The notes under the pieces were generated by a model. It had not been told where the DNA came from. It searched no databases and saw nothing but the letters and a program-made list of their open reading frames with translations. DNA of 62,325 nt from Burkholderia latens (lineage in GTDB: Bacteria; Pseudomonadota; Gammaproteobacteria; Burkholderiales; Burkholderiaceae), in contig NZ_CABVPL010000048.1 in assembly GCF_902499045.1 (NCBI RefSeq), positions 1 through 62,325 on the forward strand, given 5' to 3'. Below, in pieces: positions 31,842-41,330 of this stretch; positions within the stretch are counted from its first letter, which is position 1, and each line of letters starts with the position of its first letter. Position numbers and translations under genes: made by a program.

Positions 31842-32645
31842 TTACTCCGCTGCCGGATGCACGCGGCTGTAGCGGTTCAGGATCGGGATCATCTGCGCGT
31901 AGATCTTCGGGTTCGCCGCGACGATCTCGTGGCGATGCAGGAAGTCGGCGTCGCCCGTGTAGTTGCCGACGAGCCCGCCGGCTTCGGTGATCAGCAGGCT
32001 GCCTGCCGCCATGTCCCACACGTTGATGCCCTGCTCGAAGAACGCGTCGAGGCGGCCCGCCGCGACGTTCGCGAGATCGAGTGCGGCCGCGCCCGGGCGG
32101 CGCAGACCCGTGCAGGCTTGCGTCATTTCGGTGAACAGGCGCGCGTATGCATCGAGGCCGTCCTTTTCGCGGAACGGGAAGCCCGTGCCGACCAGCGCGT
32201 CGGCGAGGCGGTCGCGGCGGCCGACGCGGATACGGCGGTCGTTCAGGTACGCGCCGCGGCCGCGGGTGGCCGTGAACAGGTCGTTCTTGTTCGGATCGTA
32301 GACGACGGCCTGCGTGACGACGCCCTTGTGCTCGAGCGCGATCGATACGCAGTAGTACGGGAAGCCGTGGATGAAGTTGGTCGTGCCGTCGAGCGGATCG
32401 ATGATCCACTTGAATTCGGATTCGTTCTCCGATTCGCCCGATTCTTCCGCGAGGATCGCGTGATCGGGGTAGGCGGTCTTCAGCGTCTCGATGATCGCCT
32501 CTTCGGCGGCCTTGTCCACTTCGGTGACGAAGTCGTTCTGCTGCTTCTTGCGGATCTCGATCAGGTCGAGATCGAGGGACGCACGATTGATGATCTGTCC
32601 GGCGCGGCGCGCAGCCTTGACAGCAATGTTGAGCATGGGATGCAT
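31842..32645 (-). CDS. suhB: Inositol-1-monophosphatase family protein SuhB
   Basis: The 267-residue protein is a Li-sensitive, Mg-dependent phosphatase of the inositol monophosphatase family. Motifs: ILAEESGE, the metal site [15 protein letters not shown], and the late [15 protein letters not shown]. In E. coli the same protein also acts in rRNA transcription antitermination with NusA and RNA polymerase. The start is ATG at 32645 ([16 protein letters not shown]), with AGGATCCAGG upstream. It is divergent from trmJ across 279 bases. Confidence 0.95.
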   Translation of the reverse strand: MHPMLNIAVKAARRAGQIINRASLDLDLIEIRKKQQNDFVTEVDKAAEEAIIETLKTAYPDHAILAEESGESENESEFKWIIDPLDGTTNFIHGFPYYCVSIALEHKGVVTQAVVYDPNKNDLFTATRGRGAYLNDRRIRVGRRDRLADALVGTGFPFREKDGLDAYARLFTEMTQACTGLRRPGAAALDLANVAAGRLDAFFEQGINVWDMAAGSLLITEAGGLVGNYTGDADFLHRHEIVAANPKIYAQMIPILNRYSRVHPAAE

Positions 32646-32924
32646 GAGCCTGGATCCTGTAGCCGACGGCACGGGCCGCCACGAAGTGGAACACACCGCC
32701 CGGAACGGCGCAAACATGCCGGGCGAGATGAGACGCGAATTGACAAAGAGCGGATAAGACCCGCGCCGCACGGAATGCGACGCGTAAGCGCATGATTTTA
32801 CCCGATTTTCGAGCGTTTCGGTGGTTCGGGGTACGGGGAAACCCCCACTGGCCGTCCGGACGAGTGGGCTTGCCGCGACGATGGCGATACCATACGGCCA
32901 TTCCGATGAACCGAGCCGTATGTA

Positions 32925-33749
32925 GTGGAAACTCCGCAGAACCCCGCCGCGCCGTCCGAATCGTGCGCTGCTCCGTCCCCGCCGCCGTCCGGCGGCTTCA
33001 CGTCCACCCGCTTCGTGCTCGTCGAGCCCAGCCATCCCGGCAACGTCGGGGCGGCCGCCCGCGCGCTGAAGACGATGGGTTTCTCGCGGCTCGTGCTGGT
33101 CGCGCCGCGCGTGCCGCACGCGCAGAGCGATCCCGACGCGATCGCGATGGCGAGCGGTGCCGACGACGTCCTCGCGTCCGCGCAGGTCGTGCCCACGCTC
33201 GGCGATGCGTTGGCCGGCGTCCACTGGTCGATCGCGCTGACCGCACGCACGCGCGAATACGGGCCGCCGCGCCTGGCGCCGCGCGCGGCCGCCGAACAGG
33301 CGCGCACGCACGTCGGCGGCGGCGACATCGCGCTCGTGTTCGGCAACGAGCGCACCGGTCTCGCGAACGAGCACGTGGAGCAATGCAGCGCGCTCGCGCA
33401 TATCCCCGCGAATCCCGCCTACAGCTCGCTGAACCTCGCGCAAGCGGTCCAGGTGCTCGCGTACGAACTGCGCGTCGCGTTCCTGGGGCGGGGAAGCGAG
33501 TCGTCGTACGCGATGCAGCCCGACGTCGGCACGCTCGCGCAGAGCGACGAGATCGAGCGGATGTATGCGCACCTCGAGAACGCGCTGATCGCGCTGGATT
33601 TTCTCGATCCGCGCAATCCGAAGAAACTGATGCCGCGGCTGCGGCGCCTGTTCGCGCGCACCGGTCTCGAGCGCGAGGAAGTCAACATCCTGCGCGGCAT
33701 CGCGAAGCACATCCTGCTGAAGTCCGGGACACCGGAAGGCGACGCGTAG
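32925..33749 (+). CDS. trmJ: tRNA (cytidine/uridine-2'-O-)-methyltransferase TrmJ
   Basis: TrmJ is a SPOUT-class methyltransferase that 2'-O-methylates tRNA position 32. The 274-residue protein has the trefoil-knot motifs [29 protein letters not shown] and [16 protein letters not shown], then a C-terminal helical extension (about 195-270) typical of TrmJ. An N-terminal Pro/Ser-rich stretch of about 24 residues precedes the domain. The start is GTG at 32925; it has no strong ribosome site, so an internal start cannot be excluded. The suhB-trmJ divergence is common in beta-proteobacteria. Confidence 0.92.
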   Translation: METPQNPAAPSESCAAPSPPPSGGFTSTRFVLVEPSHPGNVGAAARALKTMGFSRLVLVAPRVPHAQSDPDAIAMASGADDVLASAQVVPTLGDALAGVHWSIALTARTREYGPPRLAPRAAAEQARTHVGGGDIALVFGNERTGLANEHVEQCSALAHIPANPAYSSLNLAQAVQVLAYELRVAFLGRGSESSYAMQPDVGTLAQSDEIERMYAHLENALIALDFLDPRNPKKLMPRLRRLFARTGLEREEVNILRGIAKHILLKSGTPEGDA

Positions 33750-33984
33750 GCGGCCGGTATGGCGGTGGCCGGGCGCTTCGGCGTTCGACGGCGGTGAAGC
33801 CGGTCGCGGCCGCCGCGTTGCATTGGCCGCCGTGATGGCGGCCACCCGTTGGCGCGTGCCTATCGCGCATTACCCAATCGCCGGCGGCGTCGCGTCGGCC
33901 TGCCGGAACAGCGGTCAACGACCGAATACCCGTGCCGCCGGCGGGGTGAACGCGCGACGCCGTGCGGCCGCGCGCGAGTGGCCC

Positions 33985-33990
33985 TACAAT
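33985..33990 (+). promoter_or_regulatory. Candidate -10 box for cysE
   Basis: TACAAT, 92 bases before the cysE ATG. The implied leader of about 85 bases contains the hairpin at 34039-34057. Confidence 0.4.
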
Positions 33991-34038
33991 CGCCGGACGT
34001 CATAAGCAAATTACCCGGCGAGATAACGACCGGCCCTT

Positions 34039-34061
34039 GCCGGCGAGGCACGCCGGCCTTT
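34039..34061 (+). promoter_or_regulatory. Terminator-like hairpin in the cysE leader
   Basis: GCCGGCG, loop AGGCA, CGCCGGC is followed by CTTTTC, ending 20 bases before the cysE ATG. CCGGCGAG occurs twice (34015-34022 and 34040-34047), so the upstream copy could compete for the 3' arm. This could be an attenuator or simply a weak terminator of an upstream transcript. Confidence 0.4.
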
Positions 34062-34081
34062 TCCCCAGCCCAGATCCGATC

Positions 34082-34855
34082 ATGTTCACTAGACTGCGCG
34101 AAGACGTTGCGACGATACGCGAGCGGGATCCCGCCGCTCGCAGTGCCTGGGAAGTGCTGACCTGTTATCCGGGGCTGCATGCGCTCGTGCTGCACCGGTT
34201 CGCACATGCATGCTGGCGCGCGAAACGCTACTGGCTCGCCCGTTTCGCGTCGCAGGTCGGCCGCTTCCTGACGGGGATCGAGATCCATCCGGGCGCGACG
34301 ATCGGCCGGCGCGTGTTCATCGATCACGGCATGGGCGTCGTGATCGGGGAGACCGCGGTCGTCGGCGACGATTGCACGATCTATCAGGGCGTGACGCTCG
34401 GCGGCACGTCGCTCACGCGCGGCGCGAAGCGCCATCCGACGCTCGAGGCCGGCGTGATCGTCGGCGCGGGCGCGAAGGTGCTCGGCGGTTTCACGGTCGG
34501 CGCGGGCGCGAAGATCGGCTCGAACGCGGTCGTCGTGAAGCCGGTGCCGGCGGGCGGCACCGCTGTCGGCAATCCGGCGCGCATCGTGATGCCGGCGCAA
34601 CCGAAGCCGCAACCCGAGCGTGCCGCATTCTGCGCATACGGGATCACGCCGAACGCGGACGACCCGATGTCGCTCGCAATCCACGGGCTGATCGATCACG
34701 CGGCGAAGGAGAGCCGGCGCGTCGACGAGATCGTCGCGGCGCTCGAGCAACTCGGCACGCATCTGGAAACGCTGCAGGGCGCCGACGCAGCGCGCCTCGA
34801 TCTGCGCAGGCTGTCGGCGGTGCTGGAAGGCAAGGCGGTCGAGCGCCAGCCGTAA
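34082..34855 (+). CDS. cysE: Serine O-acetyltransferase
   Basis: CysE makes O-acetylserine from serine and acetyl-CoA, the first step of cysteine synthesis. The 257-residue protein has a short N-terminal helical domain and a left-handed beta-helix with [30 protein letters not shown] and [10 protein letters not shown]. It is the short EpsC/CysE type rather than the E. coli length at the N-terminus, and has an extra C-terminal region (about 175-257) after the helix. The ATG at 34082 follows a terminator-like hairpin. cysS, which uses the cysteine, lies 3 kb away. Confidence 0.94.
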   Translation: MFTRLREDVATIRERDPAARSAWEVLTCYPGLHALVLHRFAHACWRAKRYWLARFASQVGRFLTGIEIHPGATIGRRVFIDHGMGVVIGETAVVGDDCTIYQGVTLGGTSLTRGAKRHPTLEAGVIVGAGAKVLGGFTVGAGAKIGSNAVVVKPVPAGGTAVGNPARIVMPAQPKPQPERAAFCAYGITPNADDPMSLAIHGLIDHAAKESRRVDEIVAALEQLGTHLETLQGADAARLDLRRLSAVLEGKAVERQP

Positions 34856-34930
34856 CGCGCCGCGTGCCGACGGCGCTCGGCAGCGGCAGTCGTGTCGAGC
34901 GCCGTCAGGCGGTTTGGTCAGCCGATCGCG

Positions 34931-35731
34931 TCAGTCGAGCGGCATCGCATGGATGCCTTCCGCGTCGACGCGCAGATAACCGCCGCGCGGTTTGCCGTGG
35001 TCGAGATCCCAGTCGGGCAGCACCCAGCGAATCCCGCCCGGCTCGAGGTGGCGGGCAGGGCGATGCGTATGGCCGTGAATGATCACGCTTGCGCGGCTTT
35101 TCCGGAACAGCGCAGCCACGCCTTCACGCGTGACGTCGTAGATCGCCGAAGCAGGGCGCATGCGGCCCGCTTCGCTGTTCGAGCGCATCCGCTGCGCGAG
35201 CGCGCGGCGCCAGCGGAACGGCCATGCGAGGAACAGCGCCTGCGCGATGCGATTGCGCGCGAATCGCCGGAACACCTGATAGCCGCGATCGGCCGTGCAT
35301 TGCGCGTCGCCGTGCGCGAGCACGATGCGCTGGCCGAACGCCATGATCAGCGCCGGGTCGGGCAGCAGCATCGCACCGGCCGCTTTCATGAAGCGCCGCC
35401 CGAGCAGGAAATCGCGGTTGCCGTGCATCACGTACAGCGCGATGCCGCGCTCGGAGAACGTATGCATCAGCGCGGCCATGCGGGCCGCGAACGGATCGTC
35501 GTCGAGCACGTCGTCGCCGATCCAGTATTCGAACAGGTCGCCGAGAATGAATACCGAGTCGGCGCTGTCGGCTGTGTATTTCACGAAATGCTCGAACGCG
35601 GCGACCGTCTTCGGGATCGCCTCGCTCAGATGCAGATCGGAGAGAAACAGGAACGGGCGTGCGGCTTGCGCGTATTCGCGCTCGCCCGGCACGCCCGCGG
35701 AGACGCTTCGCGGCGGACTCTCCTGCAACAT
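34931..35731 (-). CDS. lpxH: UDP-2,3-diacylglucosamine diphosphatase LpxH
   Basis: LpxH hydrolyses UDP-2,3-diacylglucosamine to lipid X in lipid A synthesis. The 266-residue calcineurin-like enzyme shows all the metal motifs: SDLHLSE (D32, H34), LGDLFEYWIGDD, MHGNRDFLLG, LAHGDAQCTAD, and IHGHTHRPARH. An N-terminal extension of about 22 residues precedes the domain; the start at 35731 is the only good ATG. The gene is 27 bases downstream of ppiB on the same strand; the ppiB-lpxH pairing is widespread in proteobacteria. Confidence 0.95.
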   Translation of the reverse strand: MLQESPPRSVSAGVPGEREYAQAARPFLFLSDLHLSEAIPKTVAAFEHFVKYTADSADSVFILGDLFEYWIGDDVLDDDPFAARMAALMHTFSERGIALYVMHGNRDFLLGRRFMKAAGAMLLPDPALIMAFGQRIVLAHGDAQCTADRGYQVFRRFARNRIAQALFLAWPFRWRRALAQRMRSNSEAGRMRPASAIYDVTREGVAALFRKSRASVIIHGHTHRPARHLEPGGIRWVLPDWDLDHGKPRGGYLRVDAEGIHAMPLD

Positions 35732-35758
35732 CGAAGTGCCTCCGTAACGGCTGGTGCG

Positions 35759-36250
35759 TCAGACCACCACGGCCTTTTCGATCACGACGTCGTCGGTCGG
35801 CACGTCCTGATGGAAGCCCGCGTTGCCCGTCTTCACGGCCTTGATCTTGTCGACGACGTCCTGGCCTTCGACGACCTTGCCGAACACCGCGTAGCCCCAG
35901 CCTTGCGGCGTCGGCGACGAGTGGTTCAGGAAGTCGTTGTCGTTCACGTTGATGAAGAACTGGGCGGTCGCCGAGTGCGGATCGTTCGTGCGCGCCATCG
36001 CGATCGTGTAGTTGTCGTTCTTCAGGCCGTTGTTCGCCTCGTTGTCGATCGGCGCGTCGGTCGGCTTCTGCTTCAGGCCCGGCTCGAAGCCGCCGCCCTG
36101 GATCATGAAGCCGTTGATCACGCGGTGGAACACCGTGCCGTCATAGTGGCCCTTCTTCACGTAGTTCAGGAAGTTCTCGACCGTCTTCGGTGCCTTCGCG
36201 GCGTCCAGTTCGAGCTTGATCACGCCGTGGTTCGTGTGCAGTTCAACCAT
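35759..36250 (-). CDS. ppiB: Cytoplasmic cyclophilin, peptidyl-prolyl isomerase B
   Basis: The 163-residue protein is a complete single-domain cyclophilin without a signal peptide. Motifs include [33 protein letters not shown] and [25 protein letters not shown] precedes the ATG. It lies 88 bases downstream of the exported cyclophilin gene and upstream of lpxH, all on the minus strand. Confidence 0.95.
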   Translation of the reverse strand: MVELHTNHGVIKLELDAAKAPKTVENFLNYVKKGHYDGTVFHRVINGFMIQGGGFEPGLKQKPTDAPIDNEANNGLKNDNYTIAMARTNDPHSATAQFFINVNDNDFLNHSSPTPQGWGYAVFGKVVEGQDVVDKIKAVKTGNAGFHQDVPTDDVVIEKAVVV

Positions 36251-36338
36251 GATGAATTCCTTCGGTATGGCGGTTTAAATGGCACGCGGCCGGTCGTACG
36301 ACGCGGCCGCGTGTGGCGCCGGACGTGCCGGCAGGTGC

Positions 36339-36914
36339 TTACTTCGAGACGATGCTCGCCGATTCGATCACGACCGGCTGGGCCGGCACGTCCTGCATCG
36401 GGCCGCGCGAGGTCGTCGCCACGCCTTCGATCTTCTTCACGACGTCGAGGCCCGACACGACCTTGCCGAACACGGCATAACCGTTGCCGTCCGGGTTCGG
36501 GTAGTCGAGGCCGCCGTTGTCCACCGTGTTGATGAAGAATTGCGCGGTGGCCGAGTTCGGATCGCTGGTACGCGCCATCGCGATCGTGCCCGTCAGGTTC
36601 TTCAGACCATTGCGGCTTTCCAGCGGGATCGGCGCGCGGGTCGGCTTCTCCTCGAAGTTGGTCTTGTAGCCGCCGCCCTGGATCATGAAGCCCTTGATCA
36701 CGCGATGGAAGATCGTGCCGTTGTACTGGCCGGCCTTCACGTAATCGAGGAAGTTGGCGACCGTCTTCGGCGCCTTCTCCGGGTAGAGCTCGACGCGGAT
36801 GTCGCCCTGCGAGGTCTTCAGCTGCACGACCGGGTGCGCGGTGGCCGATTGCGCGAAGGCAGGCGCGGTCGCGAGAAGGGCGGCGCCGCCAAGCGCCAGC
36901 AACAGACGTTTCAT
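36339..36914 (-). CDS. ppiA: Periplasmic cyclophilin, peptidyl-prolyl isomerase A
   Basis: The 191-residue protein has a Sec signal peptide ([20 protein letters not shown], cleavage after AFA or AQS region near residue 22) and a cyclophilin domain with [32 protein letters not shown] and [14 protein letters not shown]. It catalyses prolyl isomerisation in the periplasm. The ATG at 36914 is the natural start. The paired cytoplasmic ppiB is next, so one cluster serves both compartments. Confidence 0.94.
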   Translation of the reverse strand: MKRLLLALGGAALLATAPAFAQSATAHPVVQLKTSQGDIRVELYPEKAPKTVANFLDYVKAGQYNGTIFHRVIKGFMIQGGGYKTNFEEKPTRAPIPLESRNGLKNLTGTIAMARTSDPNSATAQFFINTVDNGGLDYPNPDGNGYAVFGKVVSGLDVVKKIEGVATTSRGPMQDVPAQPVVIESASIVSK

Positions 36915-36954
36915 TGCGATCCTCAGGTTGGGAGGGAAGGAAGGGCGCGCCGCT

Positions 36955-37677
36955 TTACTGCGACGGCGCGACGTACGGCGCCGCCAGCGCACCGGACGGA
37001 CCACTGAACTGGAACGTCGGCGACATCGGCAGCGTGGTGGTGCTCACGTTCGCGGCGGCGCGGTCGGAGTACGCGCGCGTGGCCGGCGTGACGTTGTGCG
37101 CGCCTGCTGCGGGCTTCGGCGGCGACACGATTTTCTGCAGGTCGGCGAGTCGCTGTGCGGTCGCGCCGCTCGTGCGGCCGAGCGACTGCGCGCGCTTGTA
37201 CGACTCGGACGCGAGGCGCAGGTACAGGTCGCCGAGGTTCTCGTACGCGAGCGAGTAGCTCGGGTTCGCTTGCGTCGCCGTGACGAGTGCGCTGCGCGCT
37301 TCGTCGTAGCGGCCATGCTTCGCGTAGAGCGCCGCGAGATTGTTGTAGGGCTCGGGCAGTTCGGGGTAGGCCTGCGTGATCGCGACGAACTGCTGGATCG
37401 CGTCGTCGTCGCGGTTCAGGCGCGCGAGCACGGTGCCGCGCTTGAACTGCGCCTGCACGTCGTGCGGGTTCGCGGCGATACGCGCGTCGAGTTGCGCGAG
37501 CGCCTGTTTCCACTGCTTGCCGGCGATCGACGCGTCGATTTCGGGCGTGCCGTCGGCGGTGGCCGGAGCCTTTTGCGCATGCGCCGCGGGGGCCGCGAAG
37601 AGCGTCAGTGCGACGCCCATGACGGCGGTCGCAACGAGGGTCGCAGCGCTCGGCGCGCGGCCGCGATGAGGTTTCAT
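36955..37677 (-). CDS. Exported TPR-repeat protein
   Basis: The 240-residue protein has a signal peptide (cleavage after AHA near residue 34) and two to three tetratricopeptide repeats between about 55 and 165 ([54 protein letters not shown]). The last 60 residues are low-complexity. It is probably a periplasmic scaffold. A TATAAC box lies at 37694-37699 on the minus strand, 17 bases upstream of the start at 37677. It is 40 bases upstream of ppiA, suggesting a TPR-ppiA-ppiB-lpxH unit. The specific partner is unknown. Confidence 0.82.
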   Translation of the reverse strand: MKPHRGRAPSAATLVATAVMGVALTLFAAPAAHAQKAPATADGTPEIDASIAGKQWKQALAQLDARIAANPHDVQAQFKRGTVLARLNRDDDAIQQFVAITQAYPELPEPYNNLAALYAKHGRYDEARSALVTATQANPSYSLAYENLGDLYLRLASESYKRAQSLGRTSGATAQRLADLQKIVSPPKPAAGAHNVTPATRAYSDRAAANVSTTTLPMSPTFQFSGPSGALAAPYVAPSQ

Positions 37678-37911
37678 AGGCGTAAATCGGAATGTTATAC
37701 TCCGAGCCATTCTAACAAAACGTCTGCGCGTTCCGGCGAGCCGCAGACAGTCTTTCTTTGCCTCTCGTGGCCGTCACCGCTGTGCTTGCAGCCTGACCGC
37801 CCCATGTGATATCGAGGACGCGCGGCGTCGTGCCGCAACGGGTAGTTCGTCCGTGTCGCATGCAGGGCGAGCTTCGCCAGGGCGGTTTCCTTCGGCTCAC
37901 GGTTCATCTCT

Positions 37912-39309
37912 ATGGAATCACTGCGCATCTACAACACGCTCGCGCGTGACAAGCAAGTTTTCGTGCCGCGCCAGTCCGGCGAAGTGCGGATGTACGTATG
38001 CGGGATCACCGTCTACGACTATTGTCACGTGGGCCACGCGCGCATGCTGGTCGTGTTCGACCTCGTCCAGCGCTGGCTGCGTGCGATCGGCTATCGCGTC
38101 ACGTACGTGCGCAACATCACCGACATCGACGACAAGATCATCCGGCGCGCGGTCGAGAACGGCGAGACGATCAAGTCGCTGACCGACCGGTTCATCGGCG
38201 CGATGCACGAGGACGAGGCGGCGCTCGGCATTCAGCGGCCCGACATCGAGCCGCGCGCGACGCAGTTCATTCCGCAGATGCTCGGGATGATCGAGCAGCT
38301 CGAGACGAACGGCTACGCGTATCAGGCGAGCGACGGCGACGTCAATTATTCGGTGCGCAAGTTCGCGAACTACGGGAAGCTGTCGGGCAAGTCGCTCGAC
38401 GACCTGCGCGCGGGCGAGCGCGTCGCCGCAAACGACGCGAAGGAAGATCCGCTCGATTTCGTGCTGTGGAAGCGCGCGAAGGCGGACGATCCGGAAGGCG
38501 CGTCGTGGTCGTCGAAGTACGGGATGGGGCGGCCGGGCTGGCACATCGAGTGCTCCGCGATGGGCTGCACGCTGCTCGGCGAGCATTTCGACATCCACGG
38601 CGGCGGGCAGGACCTGCAATTCCCGCACCACGAGAACGAAATCGCGCAGAGCGAAGGCGCGACCGGCCAGACGTTCGTCAATTACTGGATGCACAACGGC
38701 TTCGTGCAGGTCGACAACGAGAAGATGTCGAAATCGCTCGGCAACTTCTTCACGATCCGCGAAGTGCTCGAGCGGTACGACGCCGAGGTCATGCGCTTCT
38801 TCATCGTGCGCACGCACTACCGGTCGCCGCTCAACTACAGCGACGTGCACCTCGACGATGCGCGCGCGTCGCTCACGCGTCTCTATACGGCGCTGAAGGA
38901 CGTCGAGCCCGACACGCTCGCGCTCGACTGGAACGAGCCGCATGCGCAGCGTTTCGCGGCCGCGATGAACGACGACATCAACACGCCGGTCGCAGTGGCA
39001 ACGCTGTTCGAACTGGCGGGCGAGGTCAACCGCACGCGCGATGCATCGCTCGCGCGGCAACTGAAACAACTGGCGGGCCTGCTGGGCCTGCTCGGCCGCG
39101 AACCGCGCGCGTTCCTGCAGCAGGGCACCGGTGCCGCGCAGGCGGGCGGGCTCGCAGCCGACGAAATCGAAGCGAGGATCGCCGCGCGTGTCGCGGCGAA
39201 ACAAGCGAAGGACTATGCCGAAGCGGACCGGATTCGGGCGGAACTGCTCGACGCCGGCATCGCTCTTGAAGACAAACCGGGCGGATCGACCGAATGGCGT
39301 CGCGTATGA
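37912..39309 (+). CDS. cysS: Cysteinyl-tRNA synthetase
   Basis: CysRS charges tRNA-Cys. The 465-residue class I enzyme shows the zinc-ligand and HIGH region [17 protein letters not shown] near residue 30, further zinc ligands in WHIECSAMG and FPHHENE, and [10 protein letters not shown] (KMSKS). The C-terminal anticodon-binding region ends with [18 protein letters not shown]. The ATG at 37912 lacks a recognisable Shine-Dalgarno sequence. It is divergent from the TPR gene. Confidence 0.97.
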   Translation: MESLRIYNTLARDKQVFVPRQSGEVRMYVCGITVYDYCHVGHARMLVVFDLVQRWLRAIGYRVTYVRNITDIDDKIIRRAVENGETIKSLTDRFIGAMHEDEAALGIQRPDIEPRATQFIPQMLGMIEQLETNGYAYQASDGDVNYSVRKFANYGKLSGKSLDDLRAGERVAANDAKEDPLDFVLWKRAKADDPEGASWSSKYGMGRPGWHIECSAMGCTLLGEHFDIHGGGQDLQFPHHENEIAQSEGATGQTFVNYWMHNGFVQVDNEKMSKSLGNFFTIREVLERYDAEVMRFFIVRTHYRSPLNYSDVHLDDARASLTRLYTALKDVEPDTLALDWNEPHAQRFAAAMNDDINTPVAVATLFELAGEVNRTRDASLARQLKQLAGLLGLLGREPRAFLQQGTGAAQAGGLAADEIEARIAARVAAKQAKDYAEADRIRAELLDAGIALEDKPGGSTEWRRV

Positions 39310-39352
39310 GCGCGGCGCGTTCCACTGACCGATCCGTCGGGTAGGAGGCAAG

Positions 39353-40222
39353 ATGGCAACGGCCAGAAAAGCGCCGGTCAGGCGTGCGACTCCGCTCGCC
39401 GCGCGTCCGGCAGCCAAGCGCGCGCCGGCGGCGAAGGCGGACCCGACGCGCGCCGTGCCGAACGGCGCGATGAACGGTCATGCGAAGCCCGTGCGCGCGA
39501 AGGGCGCGGACGCGGCGCAGCCGGAGGTCGCGCTGACGGCCGCGGACGCGGCGCGCAAGACGCGCGCGTCCGACGCGGCAGCCGACGGCGCCGATGACGT
39601 CGTGCGTCCCGCATATTGGGACAAGGCGTGCGCCGATCTCGTGAAGCGCGACCGGATCCTGAAGAAGCTGATCCCGAAGTTCGGCCCCGCGCATCTGGTG
39701 AAGCGCGGCGATCCGTTCGTCACGCTCGCGCGCTCGGTCGTCGGCCAGCAGATTTCGGTGACGTCCGCGCAGGCGCTGTGGGCGCGCATCGAGGATGCGT
39801 GTCCGAAACTCGCGCCGCAGCCGGTGATCCGGCTCGGCGCGGACAAGCTGATTGGATGCGGCTTGTCGAAGCGGAAGACGGAATACATCCTCGATCTTGC
39901 GCAGCACTTCGTGTCCGGCGCGCTGCACGTCGACAAATGGACGTCGATGGACGACGAGGACGTGATCGCGGAACTCACGCAGATCCGCGGCATCAGCCGC
40001 TGGACGGCCGAGATGTTCCTGATCTTCAACCTGTCGCGGCCGGACGTGCTGCCGCTCGACGATCCGGGCCTGATTCGCGCGATCAGCGTCAATTACTTCA
40101 GCGGGGAGCCGGTCACGCGCAGCGAGGCGCGCGAAGTGGCCGCCAACTGGGAGCCGTGGCGTACCGTCGCGACCTGGTACATGTGGCGCAGCCTCGACGT
40201 GCCCGACACTGACACCGACTGA
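39353..40222 (+). CDS. DNA-3-methyladenine glycosylase (AlkA/HhH type) with basic tail
   Basis: The 289-residue protein has an endonuclease-III-like glycosylase domain (about 85-285): SVVGQQISVTSAQALWARI, the helix-hairpin-helix LTQIRGISRWTAEMFLIF, and the catalytic aspartate in VLPLDDPGL (D236 or D237). It removes alkylated purines from DNA. The first 83 residues are a Lys/Ala/Arg-rich low-complexity tail resembling histone-like tails; GTAGGAGGCAAG before the ATG shows this start is used. It follows cysS by 43 bases. Confidence 0.88.
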   Translation: MATARKAPVRRATPLAARPAAKRAPAAKADPTRAVPNGAMNGHAKPVRAKGADAAQPEVALTAADAARKTRASDAAADGADDVVRPAYWDKACADLVKRDRILKKLIPKFGPAHLVKRGDPFVTLARSVVGQQISVTSAQALWARIEDACPKLAPQPVIRLGADKLIGCGLSKRKTEYILDLAQHFVSGALHVDKWTSMDDEDVIAELTQIRGISRWTAEMFLIFNLSRPDVLPLDDPGLIRAISVNYFSGEPVTRSEAREVAANWEPWRTVATWYMWRSLDVPDTDTD

Positions 40223-40282
40223 CGGCTATCAGGTTTTAAACATCAATAGTTGAGAGCCGGTTTTGCGCATCGCCCGCGCGGG

Positions 40283-40288
40283 TAGAAT
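40283..40288 (+). promoter_or_regulatory. Candidate -10 box for accA
   Basis: TAGAAT, 34 bases before the accA ATG, with TTTTGC 16 bases upstream as a weak -35. Confidence 0.4.
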
Positions 40289-40321
40289 ACGCGCTGCCGC
40301 AAGACCCAAGGATTCGAACAC

Positions 40322-41293
40322 ATGAAGACCACGTTTCTGGATTTCGAACAGCCGATCGCCGAACTCGAGGCCAAGATCGAAGAGCTGCGATTCGTGCAGG
40401 ACGACTCGGCTGTCGATATTTCGGAAGAAATCGAGCGGCTGTCGAAGAAGAGCCAGCAACTGACGAAGGACCTCTACGCGAATCTGTCGCCGTGGCAGGT
40501 CTCGCAGATCGCGCGGCATCCGCAGCGTCCGTACACGCTCGACTACGTCGCGGAACTGTTTACCGATTTCCACGAGCTGCATGGCGACCGCGCGTTCGCG
40601 GACGACTTGTCGATCGTCGGCGGTCTCGCGCGCTTCGGCGGCCATCCGTGCATGGTGATCGGCCATCAGAAGGGCCGCGACACGAAGGAGCGCGCGGCGC
40701 GCAACTTCGGGATGCCGCGTCCGGAAGGCTATCGCAAGGCCGAGCGCCTGATGCGCCTCGCCGAGAAGTTCGGGTTGCCGATCTTCACGTTCGTCGACAC
40801 GCCGGGTGCATATCCGGGCATCGGCGCCGAAGAGCGCGGCCAGTCGGAAGCGATCGGCCGCAACCTGTACGTGATGGCCGAGCTGAAGACGCCGATCATC
40901 ACGACCGTGATCGGCGAGGGCGGTTCGGGCGGCGCGCTGGCGATCGCCGTGGCCGACACCGTGATGATGCTGCAGTTCTCGACCTACTCGGTGATCTCGC
41001 CGGAAGGCTGCGCGTCGATCCTGTGGAAGAGCGCCGCGAAGGCGCCCGAGGCAGCGGAAGCGCTCGGCCTGACCGCGCATCGCCTGAAGGCGCTCGGCCT
41101 GATCGACAAGATCATCAACGAGCCGCTCGGCGGCGCGCACCGCGATCCGAAGGGCATGGCTGCGCTGCTGCGCCGCGCGCTCGCGGATTCGCTGCGCCAG
41201 TTCCAGGGCATGAGCATCGACGCGCTTCGCGAGCGCCGCTTCGAGCGCCTGATGGCCTACGGCAAGTTCAAGGAAACCACGCCCGGCGCATGA
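40322..41293 (+). CDS. accA: Acetyl-CoA carboxylase carboxyltransferase subunit alpha
   Basis: AccA with AccD transfers the carboxyl group from biotin to acetyl-CoA, the committed step of fatty acid synthesis. The 323-residue protein has the family start [19 protein letters not shown], then [20 protein letters not shown], and the crotonase-like active region [20 protein letters not shown] and [15 protein letters not shown]. Length and order are standard. tilS follows after 37 bases. Confidence 0.97.
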   Translation: MKTTFLDFEQPIAELEAKIEELRFVQDDSAVDISEEIERLSKKSQQLTKDLYANLSPWQVSQIARHPQRPYTLDYVAELFTDFHELHGDRAFADDLSIVGGLARFGGHPCMVIGHQKGRDTKERAARNFGMPRPEGYRKAERLMRLAEKFGLPIFTFVDTPGAYPGIGAEERGQSEAIGRNLYVMAELKTPIITTVIGEGGSGGALAIAVADTVMMLQFSTYSVISPEGCASILWKSAAKAPEAAEALGLTAHRLKALGLIDKIINEPLGGAHRDPKGMAALLRRALADSLRQFQGMSIDALRERRFERLMAYGKFKETTPGA

Positions 41294-41330
41294 CCGGCGT
41301 GTTCGCATCGCGCGCCGTCCGGCGCGCGTC

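Larger units (their letters stand above)
33750..34081. other. Intergenic region and leader of cysE
   Basis: The 332 bases hold a hairpin GGCCGCC-GTGAT-GGCGGCC (33825-33843) without a T-run, a -10-like TACAAT (33985-33990) and a terminator-like hairpin just before cysE. No gene is seen. Confidence 0.6.
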
